Assembly (NCBI GenBank): GCA_037176725.1
Contig: JAZBRS010000014.1
Coordinates: forward strand, 77,668,501 to 77,732,500
DNA from: Posidonia oceanica
Lineage: Eukaryota > Streptophyta > Magnoliopsida > Alismatales > Posidoniaceae
DNA: 64,000 bases
Direction of reading: 5' to 3'
The notes beneath the pieces are model-generated. The model did not search any database, had not been told where the DNA came from, and saw only the letters and a program-made list of their open reading frames with translations. Shown piece after piece: positions 11,489 through 22,760 of the stretch (within the stretch, counting starts at the first letter, position 1; the number at the start of each line of letters is the position of its first letter). The position numbers were made by a program, and so were the translations under genes.

Positions 11489-11851
11489 AAAAAGCGAAGG
11501 ATATAGACAAAATTGACACTTTTGTCAAGCGAGTAGTTAGGGGTACCTACCTGGAGGGTAATCTGGGTGAGAGTGTTCGGCGGCTTTGCTTGTTATGGCG
11601 ATGCAGGTCTGCAGAGGTTCTAGCATCTGGATTGATTGCGGAGGACTTTCTCACATCGTTTTGGCAGCAAGTCTGGCCAAGGGCCCTAAGGCATGATCGG
11701 CAAGGATATACATGCATTGAGCAACTTGAAGTACAAGCAAATAGCACAAAACACTTTGGTATTGATTGAACTTTAAGTTACACACCTGTGGTAGGCCAAA
11801 AGATACAGCATAATTCAGGAAAAAAATTAAGCAAGCAACTGCACAAATGCC

Positions 11852-13054
11852 CTAGCTGATTCGGACCCTCTTCGATCTCCTGGAGTCAGGGAACAAGGGG
11901 GCGCCAGGCGAGATCTCGTTAATAGGCCAGAGTTCTTGCACCTCAGTCATGTACTTAGGAGCACATCCTGAGCCTTTTGCAGCCGCAATGTCCGTCGACT
12001 ACACTCCGTGCTGCATCAGGTCAGCTAGCTCTGTTGTAGCAGCTGTTGAATTGAGAGGATAGGGCCGCAGGAATCTGGGTGTTGTGTTGTCAACAAAGGT
12101 GCCCTATCGGAAGCCGAATTGCCGCATGACCTAGATGGGGTGGTACTCCACACCCCTAGTAAATCCTGGCAGCACGACCAGTTGCATGTCGCGGGTGCCA
12201 AAGAAGACTGTGAACGGCTCAACAGCCGATGGAATGATATGCCAGATCACTACATCATTAGTTAACTTTGATAGCTTCTCGTATTCTTCCGAGACGCTCT
12301 TGATAGTCTTGGCATGGCCACTATCGCAGTATGTCTCGATGGCGTGCCTCTGAGGATGCAGGATATCCATCTCTAGGTGCCCGGCTAGCCAGATCTGTAC
12401 CAGGGCTCCGTAGCCGTAGAAGTGGCGACGGCGGTGTGAGACGCGGTCCAGTCCGCGGTAAGTGTCTACCAGAACGACCGGTGCTAGGTCAATCTGCTGT
12501 GTCACCACAGCGAGTGCAATCTTAGCAACTTCGACTGCAACTGTCATCTAGCCGTGGCTAAAAATCAGTTCGCCTAGAAAGCAGGTGACAAATCCTCGGA
12601 GCCACAACTCATCTTCGAGCTTGGCGTGCTTCTCGGCAGCTTCATCAAAATATTCCAAGCGGAGCAAGGGCGCAGACCCGTTGGTGCAGACTAGTCTTTG
12701 CTGGCAGTTCACTGTGGAGAGTCCGGTCAGCTGGCTTAGAACTGCGGCATAGCCATCACGCCTCATGAACACGGTCGGCCCCATGATCTTGGAGAAGCCG
12801 CAGATTCGGCGTACTTCCTCCAGCGTGGGCGTTAACTCCATTCTTCTGAAGCGGAAAACATGATGCACTGGCTTCCAGAATCTTGCAGCAGCACATAGGA
12901 GATGTCGGCTCACCTCCACATTAGCAACCCTCAAAAGCTTGGACGGTATGCCCCATGTGCGCAACCTCTCGTGGTCGCCTTCAGCGAGTTTGCCGATCCA
13001 CTCTCACAGGGTCTCGGAGCAATGCATTAGGGTCACTAGAGTGGGGAAACCCAT
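11852..13054 (-). pseudogene. ORF1-like gene (plant mobile domain type), broken by stops
   Basis: A single reading frame of 400 codons from ATG at 13054 to TAG at 11852, with no frameshift. It is interrupted by TGA at 13004 and TAG at 12548, 12131, 12104 and 11999. Motifs such as FWKPVHHVFRF, MELTPTLEEVRRICGF, LRGFVTCFLGELIF and LVDTYRGLDRV resemble the extra ORF1 protein of Ogre elements and related plant mobile-domain proteins; its biochemical role is unknown to me. In Ogre, ORF1 normally lies between the 5' LTR and gag. Here it lies downstream of integrase and upstream of an LTR, in the same sense as pol. The family call rests on pattern recognition and would need a profile search. Confidence 0.65.
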
Positions 13055-14481
13055 TGCACAGATGGGAGAAAGTAGACAACCGTTGCAGAATCTTCAGGTA
13101 CCTGTCACAAAGGCTGTGGATTATTAGATCAGATACAGGCATATAATCACTGACTGATAAGGAAGCAGATTTCGAAGCTAGTAAAGCAATTCAATATGTT
13201 CAGCAGTTAGCACTCAACATGCAGAGACTTAAGTATATTCAAACAAAGGGGGTTCTGCCTGCACAAGCAGGGGCTGGTAGGAGCTTTGGACCAGCATAGC
13301 TAGGAGGAGGTCAACATGTGCTCAGTAGGAGTACTGTCTCAGTATTGAGGGAAGTTTTGTAGAGTGGAATGATAGAAGAAAAATAATGATTGGTGATGTA
13401 GATATGCATGATTTATGATTGGCATGCTTTGCCCTCAGCATACGAAGTGCTTAGCGCCTGCTGTAGAGGAATGGTCCCTGATTCACTGGACTCTACTCAA
13501 ACTCCTAGCTTGTTGCTGGCGCTCTGAAAAGGGTGTTGGTGGTGTTTGGGGGGTGGTGTAGTGAGGATAGGCTCTATGCCAAACTCTCAAGGACTTACAC
13601 CTACTCTTTTCATTTCTTTCTCGTTTGCTCCCTCATAAGTGTGCAGGATTCTCCCTATCCCTGTCCTGGAGGTGAAGGGCACCAGGTTTGAAGTTGGGGG
13701 GCCGCTGCTGGACAATGGGGGCTAGGTTCCATGTGATTTGTAGATTGTTCAGGCTTGAACTTTGATTCCTCTCTAAGGTAGGTAAAAAGGGCGGGATCAT
13801 GCTGCTTGCCTTTATTTCTGGGGTTGACTTTTGTCTCACTTTTTTTTTTTTTTGGCTCGCAGGTTTCCACTGTCCTTGAGTTAGAGGTAGTGGGTGCCTG
13901 GCTTTGAGACAAGGGGGACTAAGCCTTGTAGGGCATGGATTCCCAAGTGTGAACTTTGAGTCCTTTCTAGGGACAGGGTTGTACTGCACACCTCTATCTC
14001 TAGGGCCGACTTCTATCTTCGCCTTCTATTCTTTTTCTTTCGCGCCCATGCTTAGACATGTGTCCCTTTCTAGCTCATACTCTCGCTTGTACCCTAGCAT
14101 TTTTCCTCCCTTTAGAGGTGTAAGTCCTAAGAGTTTGGGCATTTCGCCTGTGCTCATTGAGTGGTGGCTCCCTCACTAACTAGGACATCTAAGTAGTGTC
14201 AAGTGAGGTAGGGTAGACTCCTTCCAGAGCAGGCAAGCACTTCCGGTTTTCATCACCGGGCTAAATGTTATGCATGAGTGATTGATGATGATGATTGATT
14301 TTTTTATTTTTATTTTTTTTTTTTGAAGAAGATATGCTTGGACAGGGAGAAATGCATGGAGATGTACAATGATGGAAATGCAAGAGATAGGACAAGGAGA
14401 TGTATGAAGATGTACAAGGAGTGAGAATGCAAGAGAGGGAATAGTGAAGAAGGGATCTGCAACGTGAGGGTCACCCCCAAG
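13055..14481 (-). other. Spacer between integrase and ORF1
   Basis: No coding sequence recognised. It contains C/T-rich blocks such as 'ccaaactctcaagg' (13578), 'ccctagcatttttcctccc' (14091) and 'gagtggtggctccctcac' (14159) that recur in the same order in element 3 at 60690, 61009 and 61078. The spacer is therefore a conserved part of this family. Short A and T runs lie at 13839-13854 and 14297-14325. Confidence 0.65.
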
Positions 14482-15582
14482 CTACTGATAGTACTTCTTG
14501 AGGTAACATGAGTTAACCGGCTCCGACTGTTCAACTTGGTTCATGTCCTCAAGAACTGCTGCGCCGCCAGAGAAAGTTTGTTTGACCACAAAGGGGCCAT
14601 GCCAGTTGGGTCGGAATTTGCCTCGACCGTCTGGCAGGTGAATGGCACGCAGAATAAGATCTCCTAGCTGGAAGCTTCTAGGTTGAACTTTCTTCAAGTA
14701 TGCTTTGGCCATCTACTTCTGATAACAATGAGCGTTGTACATAGCTTGCAGCCTGTGCTCGTCAATCAAATTCAGCTGGATGCAGCAGTCTTCGACCCAC
14801 TTTGCCTCTTCCAGCTCAGCTTCTCGTAGGATCCGTAGTGAGGGGATCTCTACTTCGACAGGCAGCACCGCCACCATGCCGTACACCACAGAGTACGGGG
14901 TGGCTCCTGTTGAGGTCCGGACTGATGTCCTGTACGCCCAGAGTGCGTATGGAAGCTTGTCATGCCAGTCCTTGTGAGTTTTTGCCATCTTCTTTATGAT
15001 CTTCACAATATTCTTGTTCGCAGACTCCATTACACTGTTCAACTACGGCCGATAGGGCGAGGACTTGTGATGCTTGATCTTGAGGCTCTGCAGGTATTCT
15101 TCGGTCCTCTTGGCGATGAAGTTCGAGCCATTTTCAAAGATGATGGAGTGCAAGACCCCATACCGGGCGACGAAATTGTTTCTGATGAATTTCTCTGTAG
15201 CCGTGGTTGTGACAGCTTTGTAAGAGGCAGCTTCTACCCACTTAGTAAAGTAGTCGATCGCCACCAGAATGAAGCGATGACCATTTGAAGCAGCAGGATG
15301 TATTGCAACAATCACATCGATCCCCTAGGTGGAGAAAGGCCATGGCAATGACATGTTGTGCAGATGTTGTGGGGGAGACTGAATAAAGTTGCCATGGATC
15401 TGGCAGTTGTGGCATTTACGCACAAACCGGTAGTAGTCTGCTTCCATGGTTAACCAGAAATAGCCTTGGAGCATAATCTTCTTGGCCAGGAGGACACTGT
15501 TCATATGCGAGCTGCAGGTCCCTACATGTACTTGAAGCATCAGCATGTCAGCCTCCGTCTTGTTCAGCCAGCGCAGGAGCAT
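14482..15582 (-). pseudogene. pol: Integrase of Ogre-like element 2
   Basis: Continues the frame of the upstream RNase H domains down to TAG at 14482. Order: HHCC zinc-binding part (HVGTCSSHMN, CHNCQIHG, 15400-15560), catalytic core starting GIDVI (15320) with AIDYFTKWVEAA, then IIFENGSNF where the second acidic residue is E instead of the usual D, then MESANKNI with the final E. The C-terminal part has GDLILRAIHLP and NWHGPFVVK (14560-14660). In-frame TAGs at 15325 (expected Trp), 15043 (expected Gln) and 14713 inactivate it. No frameshift is seen. Confidence 0.85.
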
Positions 15583-15606
15583 CTGGTTGTAGGATCTTCT
15601 GTATAA

Positions 15607-16224
15607 CTATCCTGCTCCTAACACATACTTCGACGCCAGACGTGCCAAAGTTCTTTTATCCGCTACTGAGGTGCTGAGTAGAGGGCTACCAGATTCTAGG
15701 AAGGCCTTGATGTCATGGTACCATGGCCGTTCCTCTACTGTATCTGCCTCTTCTATACTCATGCAATGCGCAAGCTGCTCTATGCGGGTAACTAATACAT
15801 CCACCGTACGGTCTTTAGGTATACTGAGCCAGGACGCTAGGGTTGCCAATGCATCTGCATATGCGTTCCTTGCTCTGTTCATGTATGTGAAGCGGATGCT
15901 CTTGAATTCTTTTATCAGCTTCAGCAGGTGTTCGTGATATGGCACAAGCTTTGAATCCTTTGTCTTCCAGTCGCCATTCACTTGAGAGATCACTAGCATG
16001 GCATCGCCGTGCACATGTAGCTTCTGTGCCTCATGCTCGAGCGCGACCTTCAATCTCAGGATGCACGCCTCATATTCTGCTTCATTGTTAGTGCATTTGA
16101 AGGTCAGCTTCCTTGCAAAGGGAATCATCTGTCTCTACGGCATGGTCAGCACTGCGCCTATGCCTCAACCCTTCTTGTTGGCAGTGCCATCAAAGTACAG
16201 CTGCCACTGCTCTTGGTTCTCGGG
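15607..16224 (-). pseudogene. pol: Second (archaeal-like) RNase H of Tat/Ogre type
   Basis: A second RNase H-like domain between the normal RNase H and integrase, the hallmark of the Tat clade. Visible residues: YFDGTAN near 16200, NEAEYEA (16080), HGDAMLVI (16000) and NAYADALATLAS (15850), giving the D-E-D-D set. In-frame stops: TGA near 16152, TAG near 16134 and TAG at 15607 at the end of the domain, where GAGQLY would be expected. Same frame as RNase H upstream and integrase downstream. Confidence 0.8.
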
Positions 16225-16293
16225 GTCTTTCTCATCAGAGTCCTCCATTGCAAAGAGGATGTCCTCGTCCGGGAACTGTGTCTGGAGAGGTTG

Positions 16294-16840
16294 CTACTCG
16301 GGCAGAGGAAAGTCAGCAAGATGATCCACCATGGCCTGACCCTTCATGGATTTCTGCGTGACGAAGGTGATGTCGTACTGAGACAACAACACCTGCCACT
16401 TAATGCATCTGCCCACCATGGTTGGCTTCTGGAAGAGGAATTTGATGGGGTCATGCCGACATAAGAGTTGAACTAGGTACGCCATCACATAGTGCCTTAG
16501 TTTCTGTGCGACCCAGACAAGAGATAGGCAGGTCTTCTCTATTGTGCTATACCTGGCTTCGCAATCATTGAATTTCTTACTCAGGTAATAGATGGCATGC
16601 TCCTTCCTACCTGATTCATCATGCTGGCCCAAGACGGCGCCCATGGAATGCTGCGTGGTAGAAAGGTAGAGAAGCAGAGGCCTGCCCAGCGTGGGAGGAA
16701 CCAAGACAGGAGGCTTGATCAATAGCTGCTTGATTTTGTCTAACGCAACCTAGCACTCCTCGCTCCAGCTGATCTGTGCATTCTTCTTTAGGAGCTTGAA
16801 CATTGATTCGCAGATGGGCATAAGCTGCACAATGAATCAA
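16294..16840 (-). pseudogene. pol: RNase H of Ogre-like element 2
   Basis: RT-linked RNase H. LLLYLSTTQHSMGAVLGQ carries the first part, where the usual acidic residue before the Ser is not seen. YYLSKKFNDCEARYSTIEKT and KPTMVGRCIKWQVLLSQYDI follow, typical for this clade. Stops: TGA near 16836, TAG near 16753 and TAG at 16294. The frame differs from that of RT (16860-17627), so a frameshift lies near 16845-16900. Confidence 0.8.
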
Positions 16841-16859
16841 CTGATATACTGTAAACGCC

Positions 16860-17700
16860 CTAGCAGGCCTCGGACCTCCTTTTCAGTCTTGGGGGTGGCA
16901 TCTCCACGATGGCTTTTGCTTTGCTCAGGTCCACCTCAATCCCCCTCTGGCTGACAATGTATCCCAAGAGTTTTCCAGATGACACCCCGAATACGCATTT
17001 GCTGGGGTTAAGGTGCAACTTGTACTTCCTCAAGCAATCAAAGAGCTTTTTCAGACAGGCGAGGTGATCCTCGGGCTCTTTGGACTTGGCAATCATGCCA
17101 TCCATGTAAACCTCAACTTCTTGGTGCATGAGGTCATGGAATAGTACTGTCATTGCCATCTGATAGGTTGCGCCAGTGTTCTTGAGCCCAAATGGCATAA
17201 CTTGGTAGCAGAAGACTCCCCAAGGGGTGATAAATGATGTCTTCTCCATGTTTTCTTCTGCCATTTTGATTTGGTTATAGCCAGAGAAGTCATCCATAAA
17301 GGAGAGCATCTTGTGGCCTACAGTGTTGTCGACTAGGACGTCAATGTGAGGCAATGGGAAATCGTCCTTGGGACTCGCCTTGTTCAGGTCCCTATAGTCG
17401 ATGCACATTCGAACTCGGCCATCTTTCTTGGGCACTGGCACAACATTCGCAAGCCATTCAGGGTAAAGGACGACCTTCAGGAAGTTGACATTGTGCTGCT
17501 TCATGATCTCCTCTTTGATCATGAGCAGCCACTGCAGTCGCCATCTTCTTAGCTTCTGCTTTACTGGCTTGGCATCTAGATTCAAGGGCAGGTTGTGCAC
17601 TACTATCTCGACGTCGAGGCCGACCATGTCCTCATAGCTCCAAGCGAAGACATCTGCATACTCTTTCAGGAATGCAATGAACTCTGCTCTGGCCTGGGCG
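16860..17700 (-). pseudogene. pol: Reverse transcriptase of Ogre-like element 2, active site lost
   Basis: Starts after the YADVFAWSYEDMVGLD motif. Clear RT blocks are NVVPVPKKDGRVRMCIDYR, LNKASPKDDFPLP, MLSFMDDFSGYNQIKMA, PWGVFCYQVMPFGLKNTGA and VEVYMDGMIAKS. The catalytic box reads YMDG, so the second Asp of the YVDD/YMDD box is Gly (codon near 17093-17098). This alone should abolish polymerisation. A frameshift near 17690 separates it from the upstream linker and another near the RT/RNase H border ends it. Confidence 0.9.
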
Positions 17701-19300
17701 ACAATTGGGCACTGATACGGACCTCTCTGACTTCTTCGGCTGTGCCGATGTTGACAACCTCCATCTCCTCTTCGACATGGAGGTTGGGGCCTTCTGGATC
17801 GACGTCATAGGACTAGAACTCAGGCGATGCTTCGTCATTCTCATCCTCGCCTGTATCATCCTCCTCTCCGTATGTAATGAGTTCCGAGTGGATCTCCTTC
17901 TCAAAGGTGGGGCCTGTTATATCGAAGGAGTGTATATGTTCCGCTTCTTGGCCCTGGTGACATTTCAGGATGGTCATGCTCACCTGAGTGTTTCCGTATC
18001 CTCCGTGGGCGACCTCTACTCTAGTAACTTCCTATGCCTGCTCTGCCGTTACTAGCTCTGTTGACTCTGCTGCTGACTCTACCACTGACTCTGTTACTGC
18101 CTATACTGCTGATGCTTCCTCCTCTATGTTTTCTGTTGTGCTTACAGAGGGTATACCAGACTGGCGGCTGATCAGGATACTGCCGCTTGCTGCACTGCCT
18201 GAGTGGGCATGTGCTGCACCAACCACCTAGACCCACCTTGGGGCTGCAGAGTGATCAGCTCATCTGGTCTAGCAGGGGCCACTGCTACTGAATCTTCTTC
18301 TATGACCATGATAGAGGCATGGTCCTTCTATGAGGAGGGATCCGTAGCCACAGCTTTCCCTTTCCTTACCGCCTGATACTCTACCAGGTCCTCAACCAGT
18401 GACAGTAGCTGTTCCTGAAACAGTAGCTCCAAGTCCCCCATCAGCAAGTCGACTTGGGCCTCTGCTACCGCTCCTGCCTCCTCATCCGAGGGCGAGTCGA
18501 CGTAGTAGGTGCTGGGGGCCTCGGGTTCTGGTCCGGCAGCTAGATGCACCACTGCTCTGGGTGCTTGCTCTGGCTGGTCTGCGGGCATGGCTAACTGCAG
18601 CGGCCTGGTGATCAGAGATCCAAACAGATTGGTCGACGATGCCGCTAATGAGTGTGCTGCCAAAGTCACTGCTGCAGCTGGAGGGGAGGCAAAAATGCTC
18701 TTCTGGATGGTCGTTGGCTGGGGGGTCGTGCTGCCTGACAGAACCTCTGTATATGGTGGTGATGGTGGTTGCGCAGCCTTTGACGCCATGGGGGCCTGCC
18801 ACGATGCTTGATGTCTTGAGGCAGGAGGAAGTGTGACTGACTGAGTCGCTTGCGTCGCTGGTGATGCAGCTGTTGAATTGGGCTGAGTCGCGTTGCTGGT
18901 AGAACTGACTGACGTATCCGCTAGAGAGGGTGACAGCTGTACTAACGCGACTGCGGCCGCGGGCAGACTGGCTAACTTTGCCTGAGGAGGTGCTCCTGAC
19001 TTCGGAACTGCTGCTGTTGGTGTCGGTGTTGCTGGTGAGACAGCAGAGAGATGAGAGACTGTCAATCCTACCCTAGGGCCTGCCAAATCTGCTGCTGTAT
19101 CTATGAAGGGAAGGGCCAAACAAACCAACCGAGATGCCGTTGAGCCGAGCTAGACTTCACTGTAGGTCCGAGCTGCCCCTACTGTGCCAGACTGCTCCTC
19201 ATCCGAGTAGTAGTCCTCAACGCAGACTCACTCTTCCGTTGGTAGCGGAGAGCTCTGGCACAGCTTCGGTTGTGCTACGGCTTGACTGCTGTTTGAACCT
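17701..19300 (-). pseudogene. pol: Ala/Pro/Ser-rich linker between protease and RT
   Basis: Low-complexity coding-like region. The longest frame (18328-19128) is rich in Ala, Pro, Ser and Thr and ends in an acidic stretch (PSDEEAGAVAEAQVDLLMGD). Nearer RT, about 17720-17900, an acidic frame with YGEEDDTGEDENDE and NIGTAEEVREVRIS matches what usually precedes RT in Ogre-like elements. The parts are in different frames with several stops. In Ogre the splice signals of the pol intron lie in this part of the element; no pair is obvious here. Confidence 0.6.
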
Positions 19301-19641
19301 AAGGTACCTGCACTGGTGAAGTTAGTGAGGTCCCAGGGGATGACCATCCTCTGATTCCTTGGTTGCGGGAGTCTATCTTCACTGGACTGTGGGTCGTATC
19401 CGAGGCCCTCGGAATCCCTTCGCTCCTCTGCCATAATCGGCTCAGCGATTCCCTAGTTGTATCGCCCGAGCGGCATCCCCATGACGTAACCCCACCTGTG
19501 ACAGATGTTTTCGACCATCTGGAAAGGGTTGCTGTGAACGGCCATGGAGTTGACACATTCAAGATCTGGAATAAAGTCAACTGGCTCACACCGATTGACA
19601 CGGTATAAAGCATTGGAAAGCTTAGGGTCAAAGGGGACAGT

Positions 19642-20196
19642 CTATGAAGAGACAGAGGAGATCGCCTCGATCCGCACCTTCTCAAAATTTTCCGCCATGT
19701 CAATGATGACATCGTCACCGCGATGGAACTTGATCATGCGATGGAGGGTCGAGGGGAGGACCTGATGCTTGTGCAGCCAAGGGCACCCAAGCAGAAAATT
19801 GAAATTGGGCTCTAAGTCGACGACGTAGAATTCCACATCGAATACGACCAGGCCAATGGTGAGAGGAATAATCAAAATCCATAGAGCGTCATGGTGGGTG
19901 TTATCAAAAGTTGTCATTCCCTTTATAACTAGGGAGATATCCTCAGCTTTGAATCCGAGCTTTGTTGCAGTACGTAAGGGACAGACATTAAGGCCTGAAC
20001 CATTATCAACCAGCAAAAGGGGAATGCGGAAGTTTTTGAATTGTACCGTGACGAACAAGGGTTGGTTGTGATTAATCCCCACCGGAGGCAGCTCATCACT
20101 TGTGAAAAAGATGACCTGGGGCTCCACAATCATCCCTACCATGCTTTCCAAGGCTGTAGGTTCAATGGTTTGGGACACATGGGCGGCTTGGAACAC
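19642..20196 (-). pseudogene. pol: Aspartic protease of Ogre-like element 2
   Basis: Retropepsin domain with LLLVDNGSGLNVCPLRTATK: the D-N-G-S active-site variant is normal for this clade. Downstream, FNFLLGCPWLHKHQVLPSTL is the conserved second half. It processes the Gag-Pol polyprotein. The frame is open over 184 codons but is shifted against both the gag C-terminus (20136-20570) and the following linker. Confidence 0.85.
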
Positions 20197-22244
20197 GCGA
20201 AGAAAAGCCTTGCAGTATTCGACGGATGTGTGTATGAGGTCCCAAATGGAAATGTCTGCTTAACCTTCTTTAGCTGGGAAGTGATGTCAGCTTTGGGTTG
20301 GCCCCTTTCGGTGGTAGGAGGAGTGGCTTCGGTGGTAGGCTCAGCTGTGGTGGGTACAGGGGGCTGGCTTGATGGTGGAGGTACTGCAAGTTGACCTGAG
20401 GGTGGAAGTACTGTAGGTTTTAAATGGCTAGGCCTAACTGCCGGTGCTGGAGGCTTGTCGACCCTCCCCGATCGCGTGACTTCCGCACACATTTCTGTGG
20501 CGTAGCTGTAGGGCACACGATGGGTGTCCCGGGTTAGGTTAATAACCACAGGAGCATGTGTCGCGAGCACAAGAGCGGCTGTAGGGGTGCTTATTGGTTG
20601 ATGGGGGGATAGAGGAAGTTGTTGGGAACGCGAAGTAGGTGGAGGCTGAGGTCTACCTAACAGGTGGACAGGGGATCCTAGCTAAGGCCTACCTAAGAGG
20701 TGTACAAGGGATCTTGGCTGAGGCCTACCTAAAAGGTACACAAGGGCTCGAGCCTAAGGAAGCATGGTGGGCGGCACGGAAGAGCGCTCCCGCCTGGCAC
20801 GCGGTCGGATCATATGAACTCCCAACTCAGAGTCGGCAACAGCCGCACGGTAAAGAGAGAAGGGAAAGGGCTTAGAGATGTCATGGATGAGCTCAGAGGG
20901 GTCTACCACAGAGATGGCAGACCCGGAGGGGAAGAGAGAGTGAATTCCCGAGGTTCCCACGCCTCCCGGATAAGAGTGCTCCGGTAAAGGTTGGCGAACA
21001 ATGCTGGAATGAGGAGATGTTGATGCTAAGGTAGGGGCAGATGCAGGGGGAAGTGCAGAAGTGGAAGCCTCATACGTGTCGATCACAATCGTTCCCAATT
21101 CGATCAGGTCCTGAATTGCATTTCACAGGGTGAAGCAACAATCCGTTGAATGCCTGGTATTTCGATGGAAGTCGCAAAAGAGATTCGCTTTATACCAATG
21201 CGGAAGTGGGTTTGGCAATGGGCGAATCTCTGGAAAGTTCAGGAGCGACGCAACCTTGGGAAGGACAGCCCTCAGCGGTTCCACCAGTGGGGTGAACTTC
21301 CGCCGATCTAAGAGAGGCCGTCTCTACCTTTGGTATTGTCCTTGCTGGGCCGGTGCGGCAGAATAGACCGGTCGAGCGGTGGTGGTGATCTATGGTGTGG
21401 GGGGTGTCCTAGGTGCAAGTGCATAAATCATCCGAGCAGGGGCAAGTCGAGACGCCAAATGAACAGGCACAACAGGAGAGTCGACGTATGCAATAGCGGT
21501 CTTCAGAGGATCCTTCTTCCTAGGACGGCTGCTGCTGCTACCGCTGTTGTTGTTGGTGGTGGTGTTGCTGCTGCTGCTGTTGTTGCTGGCGGAGGCCTGC
21601 TTGGCGAACATAGAGAGTGCGGGGAAGTTGCCACTCTGCAACGAACTCTCTACGCGAGCGCCAGCTCGGATGAGTGCTACAAAGGTTGTGACAGGTTGAT
21701 ACTAAGCAGAGCCCCAGTAGATGTCTACGCCCCTTTGATTAGGATCTCGATAAACTCCTCGTCAGAGGACTTATCTCGAACCTATGAGGCAAGGGTGCGC
21801 CAACGGCCGACGTACTCCCCGAACGGCTCGCCAAGATTCTGCTTGGTTGCAACCAGGTCCGCTCGCTTTGGGACCAGGTCGAGGTTGAAGGAGTATTGTT
21901 CCAAAAATGCCTGGCTAAGGTCGTTCCAAGTCTTGATGGTGGTCATGTCAAGTGAGGTGAACCACTTGAGGGCCAGACCAGTCAGACTTTTCAGGAATAG
22001 GCGGATCAACAACCTCTCGTCAGCCTGGAGCTGAGCGAGATCACCGTAGTACGCCTTCAGATGGGCTATGGGGCAGCCCCTACCATTGTATTTGTCAAAG
22101 TCCGGGATTTTGAACTTCGGTGGGAGTACTGCCTCTGGGAAGTAGCAGAGGTCCCAGAACTGGTAGGATTGGTGGTCAGCACCCTGCACTAGACGTAGTG
22201 CTTTCTCCAGAACATCCACCCTATTATTGATGGGGTCTAGATTG
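20197..22244 (-). pseudogene. gag: gag of Ogre-like element 2, 3' part
   Basis: Continues the gag interrupted by the solo LTR at 22245-28423. The capsid core at 21782-22200 has FKIPDFDKYNG, HLKAYYGDLAQLQADERLL, LKWFTSLD and FLEQYSFNLD. A TAG follows at about 21784-21786, then a Ser/Asn-rich stretch (21500-21600), then the knuckle CDFHRNTRHSTDCC near 21140-21190, with TGA directly after. The C-terminal part (20136-20570, VPYSYATEMCAEVTRSGRV) leads to the protease. Several frameshifts and stops. Confidence 0.8.
22240..22244. repeat. Target-site duplication, left copy (solo LTR A)
   Basis: GATTG before the LTR start and AATTG at 28424-28428 after its end differ by one base. The flanks are adjacent parts of one gag gene, which confirms the insertion point. 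Confidence 0.7.
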
Positions 22245-22334
22245 TGTTGACACCCCATTTTGACAGGCTGAATTGGTGGAATCTCTCTCTCTGGTGGCTT
22301 CTAAACCAACACCTAAACCAAACCCAAAACCACA

Positions 22335-22760
22335 CCCATTTTCTACACAAAAACCTTAGGAAAACCAATATTTCATCAACCTAGAAAACTACACAAAAAC
22401 TCTAGGAAAACATACATTTCTTCAACCTAGAAAACTACACAAAAACTCTAGGAAAACCAGCATTTCTTCAACCTAGAAAACTACCCAAAAACCTTAGGAA
22501 AATCAACACTTCTTCGACCTAGAAAACTACACAAAAACTCTAGGAAAACATACATTTCTTCAACCTAGAAAACTACACAAAAACTCTAGGAAAACCAACA
22601 TTTCTTCAACCTAGAAAACTACCCAAAAACCTTAGGAAAATCAACACTTCTTCAACCTAGAAAATTACCCAAAAACCTTAGGAAAATCAACATTTCTTCA
22701 ACTTAGAAAACTACCCAAAAACTCTAGGAAAACCAACCCTTCTTCAACCTAGAAAACCAT
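22335..22760 (+). repeat. 46-bp tandem array in LTR A
   Basis: Units of 'ctagaaaactacacaaaaac' plus 'tctaggaaaac' and 'catttcttcaac' repeat every 46 bp (for example 22381, 22427 and 22473), about nine copies. Absent from the corresponding part of the LTRs at 36357 and 50573, so it expanded in this copy or its sublineage. Confidence 0.9.

Larger units (their letters stand above)
10348..11851 (-). other. 3' noncoding tract of Ogre-like element 2
   Basis: Lies between the ORF1-like gene and the LTR start. 10360-10440 matches 57968-58030 in element 3 ('ttggcgtgagt', 'ttcggcggatgcacc'). The polypurine tract seen at 57878 is missing here, as if removed by a small deletion. A hairpin motif lies at about 10612-10650, a 71-bp array at 10990-11370 and a twin hairpin at 11412-11488. 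No coding sequence seen. Confidence 0.6.
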
